From Choristoneura fumiferana (Eukaryota; Arthropoda; Insecta; Lepidoptera; Tortricidae): DNA of 64,000 nucleotides. The stretch spans positions 33,084,463-33,148,462 of the forward strand of contig NC_133472.1 of the NCBI RefSeq assembly GCF_025370935.1, read 5' to 3'. The position numbers and the translations under genes are program-made. How positions within the stretch are numbered: the first letter of the stretch is position 1; every line of letters starts with the position of its first letter. This document shows positions 1-11,757 of this stretch, in pieces. The notes below the pieces were generated by a model, which searched no databases, was not told the origin of the DNA, and was given only the letters and a program-made list of their open reading frames with translations.

Positions 1-108
1 GGCTAGTCAACTAGGTATATTTTTTATTCTCAGAAACTGGTGAAGTCGCAAAAAATTCCTAAAATATATGAAAGAGGCGGATGACTTGCATAATGCAACG
101 GCTTAGGT

Positions 109-212
109 ATACTACGAAGTTTGATCTCAAACTTCGTATCATGCCGTCCCGTTCACGCTAATATTAATTAATGGGAGAGTGAGAGACGGTATGATACGAA
201 CTTGCGAGTACG
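109..212 (+). mobile_element. TACGAA-type palindromic MITE, copy 1
   Basis: Inverted arms actacgaagttt... and ...cgaacttgcgagtac around a core with gtcccgttcacg and gagagacgg. Same family as 18686-18805, 30432-30558, 36607-36685, 40116-40250, 45046-45175 and 57024-57095. Confidence 0.65.
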
Positions 213-360
213 CCCCCAGATTATTTGAAATCAACCAATTTTGTTTCGACTTATAAATTGAAATGTTGGAGTTGAAAGAGCACTCTTGATTATTAATTTT
301 ACTTAAATAAATAATGAGATCAAGAAAATCACATAAACTGTGCTGAAAGTTTCTCGATGA

Positions 361-590
361 GGGCTACAGCATAGATGTGGTGTAGCGTATAGCACGCGCA
401 CGGAATGCCGAGGACCTGGGTTCGATTCCCAGCGCTGGTCTTATTTTTCTGGGTTTTCTGTGCATCTGTGTTTCAGTTTGTATTTTCGATATGGGTTTTT
501 ACGGGATGACCGTATAAGTAACAAAATTTGGAATTGAAATAAAAAATACAAAAAGATTCGAAAACCAATCTTAAAATCACATAAAGCTTT
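361..590 (+). mobile_element. tRNA-derived SINE, copy 1
   Basis: tRNA-like head with a perfect B box (GGTTCGATTCC at 419-429), then a body (ttttctgtgcatctgtgtttc) and an A-rich end (aaataaaaaatacaaaaag). The body and tail recur at 61442-61605. It is not a functional tRNA gene, because no cloverleaf forms. Confidence 0.75.
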
Positions 591-1852
591 TTCGTCTAAA
601 AAAAGTCATATTAATAATCGATATTTAGCTTTTTTTTTTCATATCAATTTATCTGGTTAGACAAGTAGGTCACCAGCATTCATATTTAATTAGTTTGATT
701 TATAAGACCGATTTTACTACTTTACTTTTTTTCATTTAACATTGTCTTTTAAAAAAAAATATCTTTTGGAAAGAGTTGCCCTTTAATATTTCTGCATCCG
801 AATAACCTGGTCTTAAGAGGTTACATACTCTGTTGTAACTGTACCAGTAACCGAACGTGTAACACAAAGTGACAAATAGGTTCTAATTCATTTGCATAGA
901 AAATATGCTTTTGTTACAAACTTGTTATGAATGTATGACACAGCTTTTGTGATTTTAAACATATTTTTGGATAGTTTTCGTTTTAGGTGATTTGTTATTA
1001 TTATTATTTATTTATTCATGAACAATACAGTGATGTGTTTGAACTTACATAGTACGCACTTAATAATAGAAGTATATGACTAGGATTATGTACATAACTT
1101 TGGTTTACAAAATTACAATTATAAAAACTAGTTTTTTTAATCTTGTGCAAATATTTCTTCAATGCTATAGAAGCACCCTCTTAACAAATATGTTTTTAAT
1201 TATTTACTGAACGTGACACAGCTTGTAATCATTTTAAGTTAGTGGGAAGCTTATTAAACATTTTTACTGCTTGGTTTCTAGTACAATGCTCCTCTATCTT
1301 GTACTTAGGACAGAAACCAAGTTTTAAATTTGATGATGAGCAACAACAGCAATTAGTGCTTTTTCTTGTCACTAAATGGCTTAGAAATCATAAATATCTA
1401 TTCAATCGGATGAAAGGTTTCGAGGTTGTACTATTAATTTGTTTCATTTAGATTTACATTAGGTAACTCAACTGATTAGTTTTGAATATATATTTGACAC
1501 CAAATGAATAAATGTTTAAACGTTAACCTATGGCAAGGAGTGAAAAAGCGATTTGAATAATTGGATGGGAAGCGGCGAACCTTTAAAAAACCGGAAGATC
1601 TTTTATTAATTTTAAGTAATTAAGTTAACAACAAGCAAGTTTTATCATTTTCCTCGTTATCTACTTTTGTGGCACTAAAAAATATTCAAGTCCATACTTT
1701 AGACATCAACGAGTAACCATAGGACTTATTAAAAAAATACAAACTTTGATAAAGATTTCAACTATCACTTAAGTACATATAGATAGATACACTTTGTTAT
1801 AGGTAGTACAATAGTCAATAGTAATTATTAAATTAACTAACGAAAATGTAAT
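591..1852. other. Intergenic, nothing recognised
   Basis: Very AT-rich. A 69-codon ORF at 1242-1451 has no supporting feature. No repeat borders seen. Confidence 0.5.
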
Positions 1853-1916
1853 TTATTCGATGTAATCATGACGAACAGCACCATCTACCGGTAGGTAACG
1901 GTACTACATCGAATAA
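1853..1916. repeat. Short inverted repeat
   Basis: TTATTCGATGTA and TACATCGAATAA frame a core containing ccatctaccggtaggt. Likely a small MITE relic. Confidence 0.45.
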
Positions 1917-2404
1917 GAAGCCTTTTTGTTGCTTACGAGCAACAAGAAGTAAGAATGTAGAATCAACGTAGGCGTGACTAAGTTTGTATTAATTCGCAGC
2001 ACAACGAATAGATGGCGCTGTATGCTCGACTTATAAATTGCTTCTATTTAAAATAAATGAAGTTTACTTAACTATAAGGAGCCGGTCTATTAATTGGATA
2101 GCCGTGGGAGGATAGAGCACTTCGTATTTTATTACTATCTTCTTCTTATTCTCACTGTGACAAGGCTCCAAAACCTCGACAATACAGGACAATCTCAGAA
2201 CAATAACCACCATAGAAACCACGCTAAAATAGGAACTCAAATCAATATACTTGGTTCACTGTGATTAATGAAAGCTGCTGATATATTAGAGAAGGATAGG
2301 CATATAAAAGACGTTTCGAAACAATTTTGAAATTTCGTAGGTTGTCACTACTTATTTTCTGCCTAGTGATGTGACTCAATCAATTTCAACGTCGATAAAT
2401 TTAA

Positions 2405-2515
2405 ATATCGTCACTACTTAAAAAAAAAACTCGTACCTCAAAATATAAAATAATTCTTCTGAGTGAATTTTACTAACATTTTGTCAAGGTTCAATTTAGT
2501 TAACATATTGATTAT
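2405..2515 (+). repeat. Dispersed segment shared with 29083-29190
   Basis: Both copies run cgtcactactt, aaactcgta-ctcaaaata, gagtgaa-tt, gtcaaggttcaattt and aacatattgatt in the same order and spacing. Confidence 0.65.
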
Positions 2516-2945
2516 ACTCGACGTGGAGAGCACTCTATAGAGCGACTTGTGGTGCAAGGAAGGGTAAATGGGAAAATATCAAGAGAACCATCTCCCATGC
2601 GCTGGACTGCCCAGATAAAAGCCCTAACAAATACTCCTCTCAACACTTGCGCCAGAGAAGCGACAGCCAGGGCGAACTGGCGTAGAATTGTTCGACGTGC
2701 CACGTGACCACGACTGCTCTGCTAAGAGTATCTGGCAAAGAAGAATAATTCCAGCCTCTAAGTGCGAATAGCAAATGAAAAGGATGAATATGAAAAAAAA
2801 TGTCCGGCTTGCTCGCTTGCCTCACTGAGAATCAGAGCTCGTACTTTTGGTGCCGATGACATCACTTTGACGTCACGCTGCATATAGGATAACTTAGTAA
2901 AGTACTATTTACATACTAGTGTTTAAACTTGGCTTCGCACACGTA

Positions 2946-3322
2946 AAGGTAGACTTCCGACTAGAGCGGCTCTATCGCAACGGCCGCAGCGTCAGAGCCG
3001 CTGCGTCAGTGTCGCAGCGGCTGTGACGCGGATTGGCTTCCGAGCAGCGCGACTCCGGTCCGGTGTCAGTTTGTTATTATTCCATGCAAAATAACCTCGA
3101 AACCACGTGCGATCCCAGCGATAGCGCGGCAGTGCTTGCGCAAACTTGGCACGTCCGCTATCGCTCGGCGATACTGACAGGGCGCCACTGTCGCGGCGAC
3201 AGTGACGATGCGTTCGAACGTTAGTTCATACGTTTCCGTACTGCGTAATACTATCGCTCTATCGCCGCGTTACTGCCGCTGCGTTAGTAACGCCGGAGCC
3301 GCTCTACTCGAAAGTCTACCTT
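2946..3322. mobile_element. GC-rich 377-bp TIR element (MITE)
   Basis: Ends are imperfect inverted repeats of about 27 bp: aggtagacttccgactagag at the left, and at the right the complement of aggtagactttcgagtagag. The interior is far more GC-rich than the flanks, with cgcagcggctgtgacgcg. It has no credible coding sequence. Confidence 0.7.
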
Positions 3323-3822
3323 AAGTCATTAGATACAGCAGTTGAATTGGAATTCCGGGATTTTGCAATATTCCCGTAGGAATTCCCGAAAATTGACTAG
3401 ATTTCATATTTCTAAGACTATAATTTGATTCATTCTCTGTATTCTGATTGGAAAGAGAAAGACGCTGATATTTTTAAAATTTCGCTACTATTATTAATTT
3501 ATTTATTACAATTTTTTAAAGATGTGCTTATTCTAAAAGGGCATAACTCCAAAACTACCACACATATGGATTACTAAGGATAAAGATAAGAATTAATATC
3601 GTTGATGACACATGGCCGTCTATATTTACCTTTGAAAAACAAGCTAGCATAGCAACAGCTAGGTAATCAGAAGGCGAATTCCTAACGTTTGCAAAACAAC
3701 ATAGTTTTATTAAAAAAAACTGCGGATCACATGACGAGTCACATTATGTGGCCTCACAATGACGGCCTTGACATTTGAGAATCCCCGGAGCTTTAACGCA
3801 CGATCGAGGTATACTGTTTCAT
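3323..3822. other. Intergenic, nothing recognised
   Basis: No gene, clear repeat border or RNA signal seen. Confidence 0.4.
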
Positions 3823-3870
3823 CATCATCATATCAGCCGTTGGATATAGGCCTCCCCCATATACCCCCAG
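3823..3870 (+). repeat. Fragment of the 'cccactgctggg' dispersed repeat
   Basis: catcatcatatcagccgttg, then gatataggcctccc. Related pieces occur at 36996-37075 and 59935-59975. Confidence 0.45.
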
Positions 3871-4014
3871 TTGTTTTGGTCGGAAGCGGTCTGCATTTAC
3901 CTTGAATCCGCTGTCAACGAGGTCATCTGTCCATTTTGTTAGACGTCCTACGCTAAGTGAGGAAAAATAGCTGTACAGGAAAATGAGATTCCATCATAAA
4001 CTTGTTTCCTTACT

Positions 4015-4255
4015 CATCATCATCTCGGGCTATGTTTCCCACTGCAGGGACGATTGTGAGGACTTGGATAGTGGTTCCCACGTGGCCCAATGCGGATTGG
4101 GAACTTCACACACACAATTGAATTTCTTTGCTAGTGTGTGAAAGTTTCTTAAATTACAAATGTAACTTCGCACGTAAATTTCGAAAAGCTCAGAGATGCA
4201 AGCCCGGGGTCGAACCCACGACCCTTTGCTTGAGAGGCTACAGGTCAAACTATAG
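4015..4255 (-). mobile_element. tRNA-like SINE, reverse orientation
   Basis: On the minus strand a head with B box GGGTTCGACCCCG (near 4220-4205) is followed by a body that includes cacactagcaaagaaattc and ttcccaatccgcattgggcc. It belongs to a different family from the SINE at 361-590. Confidence 0.6.
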
Positions 4256-4774
4256 GTTATCGAGGCTTCTTACTGTAATTGGTTAAATAGATCGATCTAT
4301 GTACTTCTGAGTGGCGACCACGAACAGTACGACGCTATGGATGTAGATCTTCTATAAATCCTTAATATTGCTTCCACAGATTCATATTACTTAAGCAAAA
4401 AATATGTGTGAAATATTGTTACATGAGCATGAAAATTACGAACAATAAGTAAACGATACCAAAAGAATCAGGCAAAGGACTTAATACAATAAGCTATTTA
4501 TTACCCGCGATTGCACAAAGAATATCCTGATTCTTAAAAAAACAGCCTTTTCTGAAAGCAAACAAAACCAATAATATAATGATTGTACTGCTTTGAATGC
4601 AAATTTATTATGGCGCGGTATAAAGTGCAACTCGAAGGATCTATTTGAAATGCAAAGTGCATCAGATTTTAGTGCAGCCTCGTTTAAGAACCCTGCGCTG
4701 CTACGAGTAGGCTGCCAACATAGGCTGCTCTGAATAACAGATCCGCTTAGCTTAACTAAAGGGAAGATTTGAAT

Positions 4775-4856
4775 GTATGTATGTATGTAAACCTTTATTG
4801 TACAAAAGAAAATATACAAATACAATTGTCAAACTTTGGGATACTTGTATAAAGGC
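4775..4856 (-). mobile_element. LINE 3' end with (TACA)n tail
   Basis: In reverse orientation it reads ...tttgtacaataaaggtttacatacatac. The same end, with an AATAAAG signal just before the TACA tail, recurs at 6655-6745, 6900-6982, 62378-62475 and (fragment, opposite strand) 60056-60076. Confidence 0.6.
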
Positions 4857-5352
4857 GGACTTATTGTTTTAAGGTAAGGAATGTATACATATATAAATAG
4901 GTGTTTGTTTTCTATTTTTTTGCTTGCGTAACAAATTTTTAATGCCTTTAAAATTGGTATTATTTTTTGTTATTTTTTATATGTAGCTTTAGCAGAAATT
5001 ATTTTTTCAAAAAGTACTGCTTATTTACAAGCTTTTATTCAAATAGCAATGTTCGTAACTACATAAAAGTTATCTTTTTATCTGCTAATATAAAGGTAAC
5101 TTTAAATGCTAATTAAATTATCGCCTATTTCTAGTACAATAAGATGCCGATAAGTTTGGTAACAATACAAACACTGCGAACAAAAAAAACAATCAGTAAA
5201 GCTTGTTTTTTTTTTTTAAGAATTTAAATATCCTATCAACTTGAAATTTTATTTTAACCTAGTTTGGATAATAATGCAAACACATCAAAAAAATATATAG
5301 TCCGGAAAGAGAGTAAGTATTACATTAATATTTTAATAAAAACTTTAATATC
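4857..5352. other. Intergenic, nothing recognised
   Basis: AT-rich. No gene or repeat border seen. Confidence 0.45.
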
Positions 5353-5661
5353 TTAACTTCGCCAAATTTTTATTATTATTTTCGAATAGTCTATTGTACT
5401 GGACGAACTCAACAGTATAACTAGGGCGTGCAAAGTTTGATAGCGTGCTTCGCGACCGCAGGCGCAGGATTCCGGCTCGTCAGACGATCCGCGTGTTTGA
5501 ACGATAATTGGCCACACACCTCCGAGAGTACCTCCAACTCCTGCCTCAGTAAAACCCCAACATACAGTACCGCAAACTTTATTCTTGTTTAGTCTTAGCC
5601 ACAGTCTTAGCAATAAGAGTGGGGACAAGACAACGAGCCGCACGGACACGGATGATAGCAT
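5353..5661 (-). CDS. Hypothetical 102-residue ORF
   Basis: Starts MLSSVSVRLVVLSPLLLLRL, a strongly hydrophobic, signal-like segment, then a Gly/Cys-rich middle with CGTVCWGF and CACGRE. I do not recognise a family. No splice sites or poly(A) signal confirm it. It may be chance or part of a larger gene. Confidence 0.2.
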   Translation of the reverse strand: MLSSVSVRLVVLSPLLLLRLWLRLNKNKVCGTVCWGFTEAGVGGTLGGVWPIIVQTRGSSDEPESCACGREARYQTLHALVILLSSSSTIDYSKIIIKIWRS

Positions 5662-6109
5662 TAATTTATTTGAATAAAATAAATATTTTTACACTAAATG
5701 ACAATTATAGCAGCAGGCAAAAACTCGACAGGGTTTATCTGCCACTGTTAATCGCTCATTTTACATCTTAAGACCTGAATTATTGTTACTGATTCTTACT
5801 GAGTTTATTTTGTACTGTGCATCTGCTAACTGTTTGTGAGCCGACACAAAGATACCTTGAACTGTAACCTATTATAACAGATCCTGTAACATAGGTTAGA
5901 TAAGGGTCAGGTTAGCAGATAAAACAATGAGATTACCTATTAATGTCCTTGACTACTCAATAATTCCTGACATTCTGTCTGAACTACTTAAACATTTAAG
6001 ACTTATCACACTTAATAAAACCAGTAATAATTCCCTTGACGTTTCAGCCACGTCACAGTGGTCATAGTCACAAGTTAGAATGAGCCGTAATGTAGGCTTA
6101 GCAGTGAGA

Positions 6110-6212
6110 GTCTTTCGAACTACCCGCGCTTGATTACGATTAGTATCGGCACACGTACATCGAACTACCCGCAATCAAGTAATCGTAATCAAATGCGGGT
6201 AATTCGAAAGAC
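6110..6212. repeat. 103-bp near-perfect palindrome
   Basis: Left gtctttcgaactacccgcgc then ttgattacgatta; the right arm is its complement with about three changes. The centre contains a second partial copy (catcgaactacccgc). Probably a foldback MITE. Confidence 0.65.
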
Positions 6213-6460
6213 TTGCTCTTCTAATCAATCATACATTCGTGTTTTGTTACTGCCATTGAAAAACGCATATCATAGCAATTACTTACTCGTAGTTTGGCAA
6301 AAATTTCGGGCTAAATAACTTACTTTTGGTGTGCTTGTGCGGATCTTCTCATTTCTGAATTCGGTTTTCCTCACAATGTGCTAAAGTTTCGGATATTTAT
6401 TTAGGATTTTTTTATCATCTGGCAACCCCAAATAAGGTTCATTTAATTTTGTTGACTTAC

Positions 6461-7097
6461 AGCGTTTTCAGATTATCCGATCTGATATCGGTATCGGACG
6501 CCGATACGATATCGGGGCAAGTAAAATGTATCAAATGTCTTTCATATTGTCCAGCCCGATATCGGATATCGGAGCTGACACCGATATGTTGGCGGCACCA
6601 TCGGACGCCCGTGGGCTGTCGGACGATACTGTTTGTATATTGTATTGTATTGTATTGTAAAACTCTTTATTGTACATAAAACACATAAAAATAACATAAC
6701 ACAGGATAGTAAGATGTACAAAGGCGAACTTATCCCTTAAAGGGAATCTCTTCCAGTTAACCTTTGAACGATTGACAGGATATCAGACACAAGAGTAGAC
6801 ACTACAAGTACAATGAAAAGTAGTATATGTGCTATACCTACGTGTATCTAAATTGTCTCCGTATGTGCAGAGCCCCATGCGAGCAAATGGCCGTATCGGA
6901 ACGATTTTGTATGTATGTAAACTCTTTATTGTACAAAAGAATAAAAACAAAACAATTGACAAACTTTAAGATACTTGTACAAAGGCAAAAGACAAAGGGT
7001 TTTTTAGGAAATATGTGAAAACACCACATGGTGTCGGGTATCCGGTGTCGACCACGTCGTCCGATACCGATATCGGATCGGATAATCTGAAAACGCT
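6461..7097. mobile_element. TIR element with GATATCGG repeats and two LINE-tail insertions
   Basis: Termini agcgttttcagattatccga and its complement at 7097 give about 22 bp of perfect TIR, followed by repeated ccgatatcgg blocks on both sides. Two LINE 3' ends (6655-6745 and 6900-6982) lie inside, so the original element was only some 350-400 bp. Confidence 0.7.
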
Positions 7098-8400
7098 CTA
7101 AGTGTATCACTGTCAAAGTCAGTAAAATTATCTACTTCCCAGTTTTTTTGCCCAATATACCGTGATGTAATTATGCGAATCAGGTGACAGAAAAATCAAT
7201 CGCTGGTCAGTTTAACAAAATCACACTGTATCTATGAGTCATCATTGCAAAGTGTCACATGGATCATCTTAAAGTAACTCTAGGTACTTTATTCATTTGC
7301 TCAATAAGTAAAGTTTATTATGGATTACTAAGAAAATGATGTCAAAATTGACGTGGAAGTGTGGCGTAACATAAAGTTAAGTACAAACCATTGACAAATA
7401 AAATAAAGTGCCATTATCATAGGTGTGCGATGAGGGTACCCCGTCAACTGATTGTTTGAGTTTACGCAACATTACTTAAACGAAACTAAACCATGAAACG
7501 CAAATAAAATCATAATGATTAATGATTAGTTTGCTCATATCCTTTTCTAATCATTATTACTGCACGAACTTTCCATAAACTTGCCTCAAAATAAATTACA
7601 TACTAACTGCCCCAAATTACTATGTCTGTGTACCTCTCACTTATTTAAATTTAATTACTGAACGTTAGAGAAGAGATAAGGACAACTTACATCAGTGTGT
7701 ACTCGAATCTTATAAACACATGAATACAAACGGTTTAATTAATTGTGCAACCGATCTATGCCAATAGAGACATGCTAGAAATATAAACTTGGTGTGAACG
7801 TAATTGTGTACCCCACTTTATGTTTGGCTAAGTTTTCCAAGAACGTGATTTTGAGCAATAAAGCACTCAACAAAACAAAATCAAACCTTATTCTGCTACT
7901 TTAAAACTCACTGCAGTGAATAATGTGGTAATTGGTAAGTTGGTATCTTCGGTAAAGTTTTCGCAAGCGATCCCCTCTTTGAGCATTGTTGCACCCAGTC
8001 ACATGATCGGCGCGTCACATGCTCCCGCGTTGACTATAATGCAATGGCGGAAGAACAACCACTTTCTCCCGCCATTAGACATATTTGCGAGCCTCCCACC
8101 ACTTTTTGTCGCAGAGTACAAAGGGCAAGAACCAATAACGTTTGCTAGACATACAATTTATATGTTTTTTTTTAGTATGAATTTACCTATACTCTACTTC
8201 GTTTTGTAGTAATAGTAATAGTAAACAATTCTGTCATGGATTTTGATTCCTTTTTTTATTATACCTATAAATAACTATATCACACTGTTCTTTAATGATT
8301 AGGTATTTTAGGTACTTGCTGCTTCTTATTTTGTAAAATAATTTTTCATATTTATCAATAAAAAGACAGTTCAAAATTTTTCGCTTTGTTATTAGGTAGT
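7098..8400. other. Intergenic, nothing recognised
   Basis: AT-rich, with short ORFs only. No repeat borders seen. Confidence 0.45.
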
Positions 8401-9480
8401 GCAGCATTACAACGCTGCATGAGTGTATCGTAATGCATACTTTTCGGTCGTTTTCCAGGCGTTTTCACTGGCCGGTTTTGTGCTGGCTGTTAACTCTTTT
8501 TGGTTTCGTATTTGGTATGTGATTTGAAATTTGAAATTTAAATCTGTGTTTTGATTGTTCTTTCGGCGTTTTTCTTTCGGATTCATTCTTTGATCACACC
8601 AAGATCACACGTTGTCAAGTGCAGTACCACGTCCCGACGCTGAGAGTTTTCTGATTTAAGTAATAAGTGTTTAGTGCCCAGTTTTATCCGAGCTCATATA
8701 CCTGTTTATTTTGGCCTAATCTAGAGAAAGTGCTGTTGCTTTGCCATTTATGCCTGTGGTAGTTTTTCCTGCACGCCTGTACTAGAGGCGCTTTACCAGC
8801 ATTGCCGATTTTTCATCGGTTAGTTTTTATTCCGTTGTTGCCCAGGGTCGTGTTAGTTAGATTTTCCTTGTTGTGGGTTAATTTTAAATTTCTTTTCAGT
8901 CCGAGGTTTATCCCAACTTGTACCCCGGGTTATGACGCACCCGACGTAAGCATCGATCCGATGGTTTTTTCCCCATCCGAATAACCACGGAGGTCGCGTT
9001 TGGCGGTATCCATTATCCTCTGGGTACCGAGCTGCCAACCAGGATCCAGGTGGTTGAAGAAAAAGTGGATATCGATGTGGTTCAACTTACTTAGTGTATC
9101 CTAATAATTTACCGTGCAGTTCTGTATTTTTTCTAATATTCTAATTCCCAAAAATTGATTCTTAAGGCACTAGGTTTTCTAATAGGCTGTCATAATTTCT
9201 CCATTTCTCCCAAATTGTAGGCTGGTTACTAATCTATACGATCGTACAGGTAGTTACTAGTTTTATTCTACTTGGTAGAACCTGTTAGGAATACTTATTT
9301 TGCACTGCCATTTTGAATACCTCTTGTATTGAAACCGTGCACTAATTTCTCAAAATTCTAATCGAGGCTTCTTCTAAATTTCGTATGTTATTTTTTTACC
9401 TATGTTGTAATTTAAACAACAGTTTACTTACTTGCAACGTATGATACTGTTTAATCATTGTTGTTTTTGTTTATCCCACG
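8401..9480. other. Less AT-rich stretch ending at the gap, unidentified
   Basis: About 8580-9060 is noticeably less AT-rich than its surroundings and lacks obvious repeats. The sequence ends in Ns, so this could be the edge of a larger element or gene missing from the assembly. I cannot name it. Confidence 0.3.
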
Positions 9481-9580
9481 NNNNNNNNNNNNNNNNNNNN
9501 NNNNNNNNNNNNNNNNNNNNNNNNNNNNNNNNNNNNNNNNNNNNNNNNNNNNNNNNNNNNNNNNNNNNNNNNNNNNNNNN
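9481..9580. other. Assembly gap (100 Ns)
   Basis: A run of exactly 100 N, the conventional mark for a gap of unknown length. Sequence on its two sides need not be adjacent in the genome. Confidence 0.99.
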
Positions 9581-9700
9581 ACGGCGACCCCACAAAACTA
9601 TCCTCTATGAATTAAGACGCCTATTGTGGGCTCTAATATGGCTGGCTAGACCGAATTTACTTTTAAACAGGTACTCTCCTACACGCGTGACAGTACAGCT
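9581..9700 (-). pseudogene. LINE-like C-terminal zinc-finger fragment
   Basis: On the minus strand, just beside the gap, the frame reads YLFKSKFGLASHIRAHNRR and ends soon after. The form C..C....KxGLxSHxRAH is frequent at the C-terminus of insect LINE polymerases. Here the two cysteines are lost. Assignment is from this motif only. Confidence 0.4.
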
Positions 9701-9755
9701 GCCTAGCTGAGTTGTATGTATACGTGCAGGAGCACTTGGGTCTTTCTTTACGTAA

Positions 9756-10181
9756 TGAGGGCTATCGCGTATGAGTTCGCCACTAGAGGCGCTGGTGTAG
9801 CGTGAGGTCTCCGAAATGTCAAATCTCATAGTTTTTGGGTCAGCTACGCGGGTTTATTTATAATTAGAATAATTTTGTGAATATTTTGCAATATCTGAAA
9901 TTAATTATGGCAAATATGCGTTCCGGGGCAATGCATGTCTGTGTTTTGAGACAGTTTTGTCTTTCGGAAACCTTTGTCCTCCCTTTTTTCCGAACAAAAC
10001 GGGGACTATGCAACACTGTGGCATGCTCGTTATTTTTATGGTACGGTTTTAAGGTGTATTAAATATGATTTTAATCTAAACAATGTTTTCACGCCCGTAA
10101 TAACAGACTTTGAAAGCCATACTTAAAAACCTCACGCAACAGTGCGCCATCTAGTGAGACAAAAAACGATAGCCCTCATTG
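9756..10181. mobile_element. 426-bp TIR element (atgagggctatcg family)
   Basis: Left aatgagggctatcgcgta, and right the complement of aatgagggctatcgtttttt. The similarity continues inward: the left arm has cgccactagaggcgc and gtagcgtgaggtct, while the right arm read in reverse has tcactagatggcgc and ttgcgtgaggtttt. Arms about 65 bp, imperfect. Confidence 0.7.
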
Positions 10182-10527
10182 GCGTTTTACGTCTAACGCC
10201 GTAAGACGCCCCTCCTCAAACAATTCGATGCCCTTCGAGATGACAGAATTATACAGTGCCACGAGATATATGTGGAAAACGACCAACGTGCTTGCGCACC
10301 AAGGTCAAACTTTATTTACTTACTTAATTAAATCCAGTTTATGAAATGATGGGCGATCGATGAAATTTTTAAAAGTGGCTGTTTTTTTTATAGCCCGAAA
10401 TAAGCTTATACTAAGTCAATGGCAAAAATATCAGATTTTTCTGTAGTATCAATTAATTAAAAAAATAAAATACTTAGATTTTATTCTCGCCAAAATGAAC
10501 TAGCTACTGCGCATGAATACGGTTTTT

Positions 10528-10895
10528 AGGGTTCCGTAGCCAAAATGACGAAAACGGAATCCTTATTGTTTTGCCTGTCTTTCTGTCTGTCTGTCCGTCC
10601 GCGGCTTTTCTCAGGGACTATCAATGCTAGAAAGCTGTAATTTTGCACGGATATGAAAACTATCCCGACAAAATGGTACAATGAAAAATTCCAAAAAAAA
10701 ATTTTTTTGGTTACCTCCCATAGACGTAAAGTAGGGGTTTTTTTTCCTCATCCAACCCTATAGTGTGGGGTCTTTAAAATTTTTTCAAATTAAAACCATT
10801 AGGGGGTTACTAAGATGATTTTTGATTCGGGGATTTGTTTGTGAAATATTTCACTTTAAAGTACAAATTTTCATTAAAATCGAGTTTTAGGGCTT
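10528..10895 (-). repeat. Dispersed repeat family A, partial
   Basis: Begins agggttccgtagccaaaatg, then gcggcttttctcagggacta and gaaagctgtaattttgcacg. Same family as 16942-17470, 19851-20290, 48211-48846, 51478-52077 and 52775-53415. The ccggccaagagcgtgtcgg end is missing here. Confidence 0.75.
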
Positions 10896-11029
10896 TTTAA
10901 CTTAAGCTTTACCTACCGCCCGAGCACGACCCGTCTCGCGCCCGACCCGCGCCCGCGTTCTGTGTGAAGGCGTCCATATACCGCCATGCAAATACGCCCG
11001 TCGCGGGCCCGCTCTGTGTGTTGCCCTTA

Positions 11030-11360
11030 ATAGGATCTCTTGTCTTTGCTGTCCGTCCGTCCGTCTGTCTGTCAAGACCCTTTATCTCGTAAACGCGCGG
11101 AGTATTGGTATCGAGTTGAAATTAAAACCCTAAACTCAGGTCAATAGTCCCGAAAGCTGTGAAAAAATCTCAAACTTCTAAGTCAAGGCAATCCAAAGCT
11201 ACAGTAATTAAAAAGGTGTTTCCATGTAAATCGCCTTAACAGAAAAAGTAATAGGCTACTTACGGCTGTCTTGGAAACTTGGAATTTGAGTTTTTCATGT
11301 CTGACTGTCTATGTCAATAAGCCATCTAAAAAGACCCCACATTGCGAATATTTTGCTTGA
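11030..11360 (-). repeat. Dispersed repeat family B
   Basis: tccgtccgtctgtctgtcaa, gaccctttatctcgtaaacg and later agaccccacattgcg. The reverse of the same unit is at 27230-27530. Confidence 0.6.
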
Positions 11361-11559
11361 GCTTAGAAGGCTCTTCTAACGCTGCATCATCCCCTCTGCT
11401 AACATCACCTCTCGCAGGTAACACTTTCAATAACGCTTGAAGAAATATCTATCTATCTCTTATCACGTGCCCAAATGCGAAGTTTATCATAAAAAGAACC
11501 ATCGATTTATCTTCGACAGTGACGATCTTCCATATAATAGGATCACCAGGAGACCCACT

Positions 11560-11755
11560 TGCTTGTTTGCCATCCAGTCAAATAAAAAAATAAAAACTCA
11601 TCCCCTATTTCACCCCCTCACAGGAAGAATTTTTAAAAAACGCGCGAATAAAATATTGATACGGGGGATATTATTCCTATATAACCTCATTCCTATGGTG
11701 CATTGTGTAGGTAAATATAAAAATCTACGCAGACGAAGTCGCGGGCAAAAGCTAG
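11560..11755 (+). mobile_element. Helitron (Lep1-like) 3' end
   Basis: Ends cgcagacgaagtcgcgggca then aaagctag followed by T: a CTAG end with a cgc/gcg hairpin just before, as expected of Helitrons. The 5' end is not clear. Confidence 0.55.
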
Positions 11756-11757
11756 TT

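Noticed and set aside
400..445. tRNA gene
   Set aside because: A B box is present, but no cloverleaf or anticodon arm can be formed and the unit continues into a SINE body found again at 61442.
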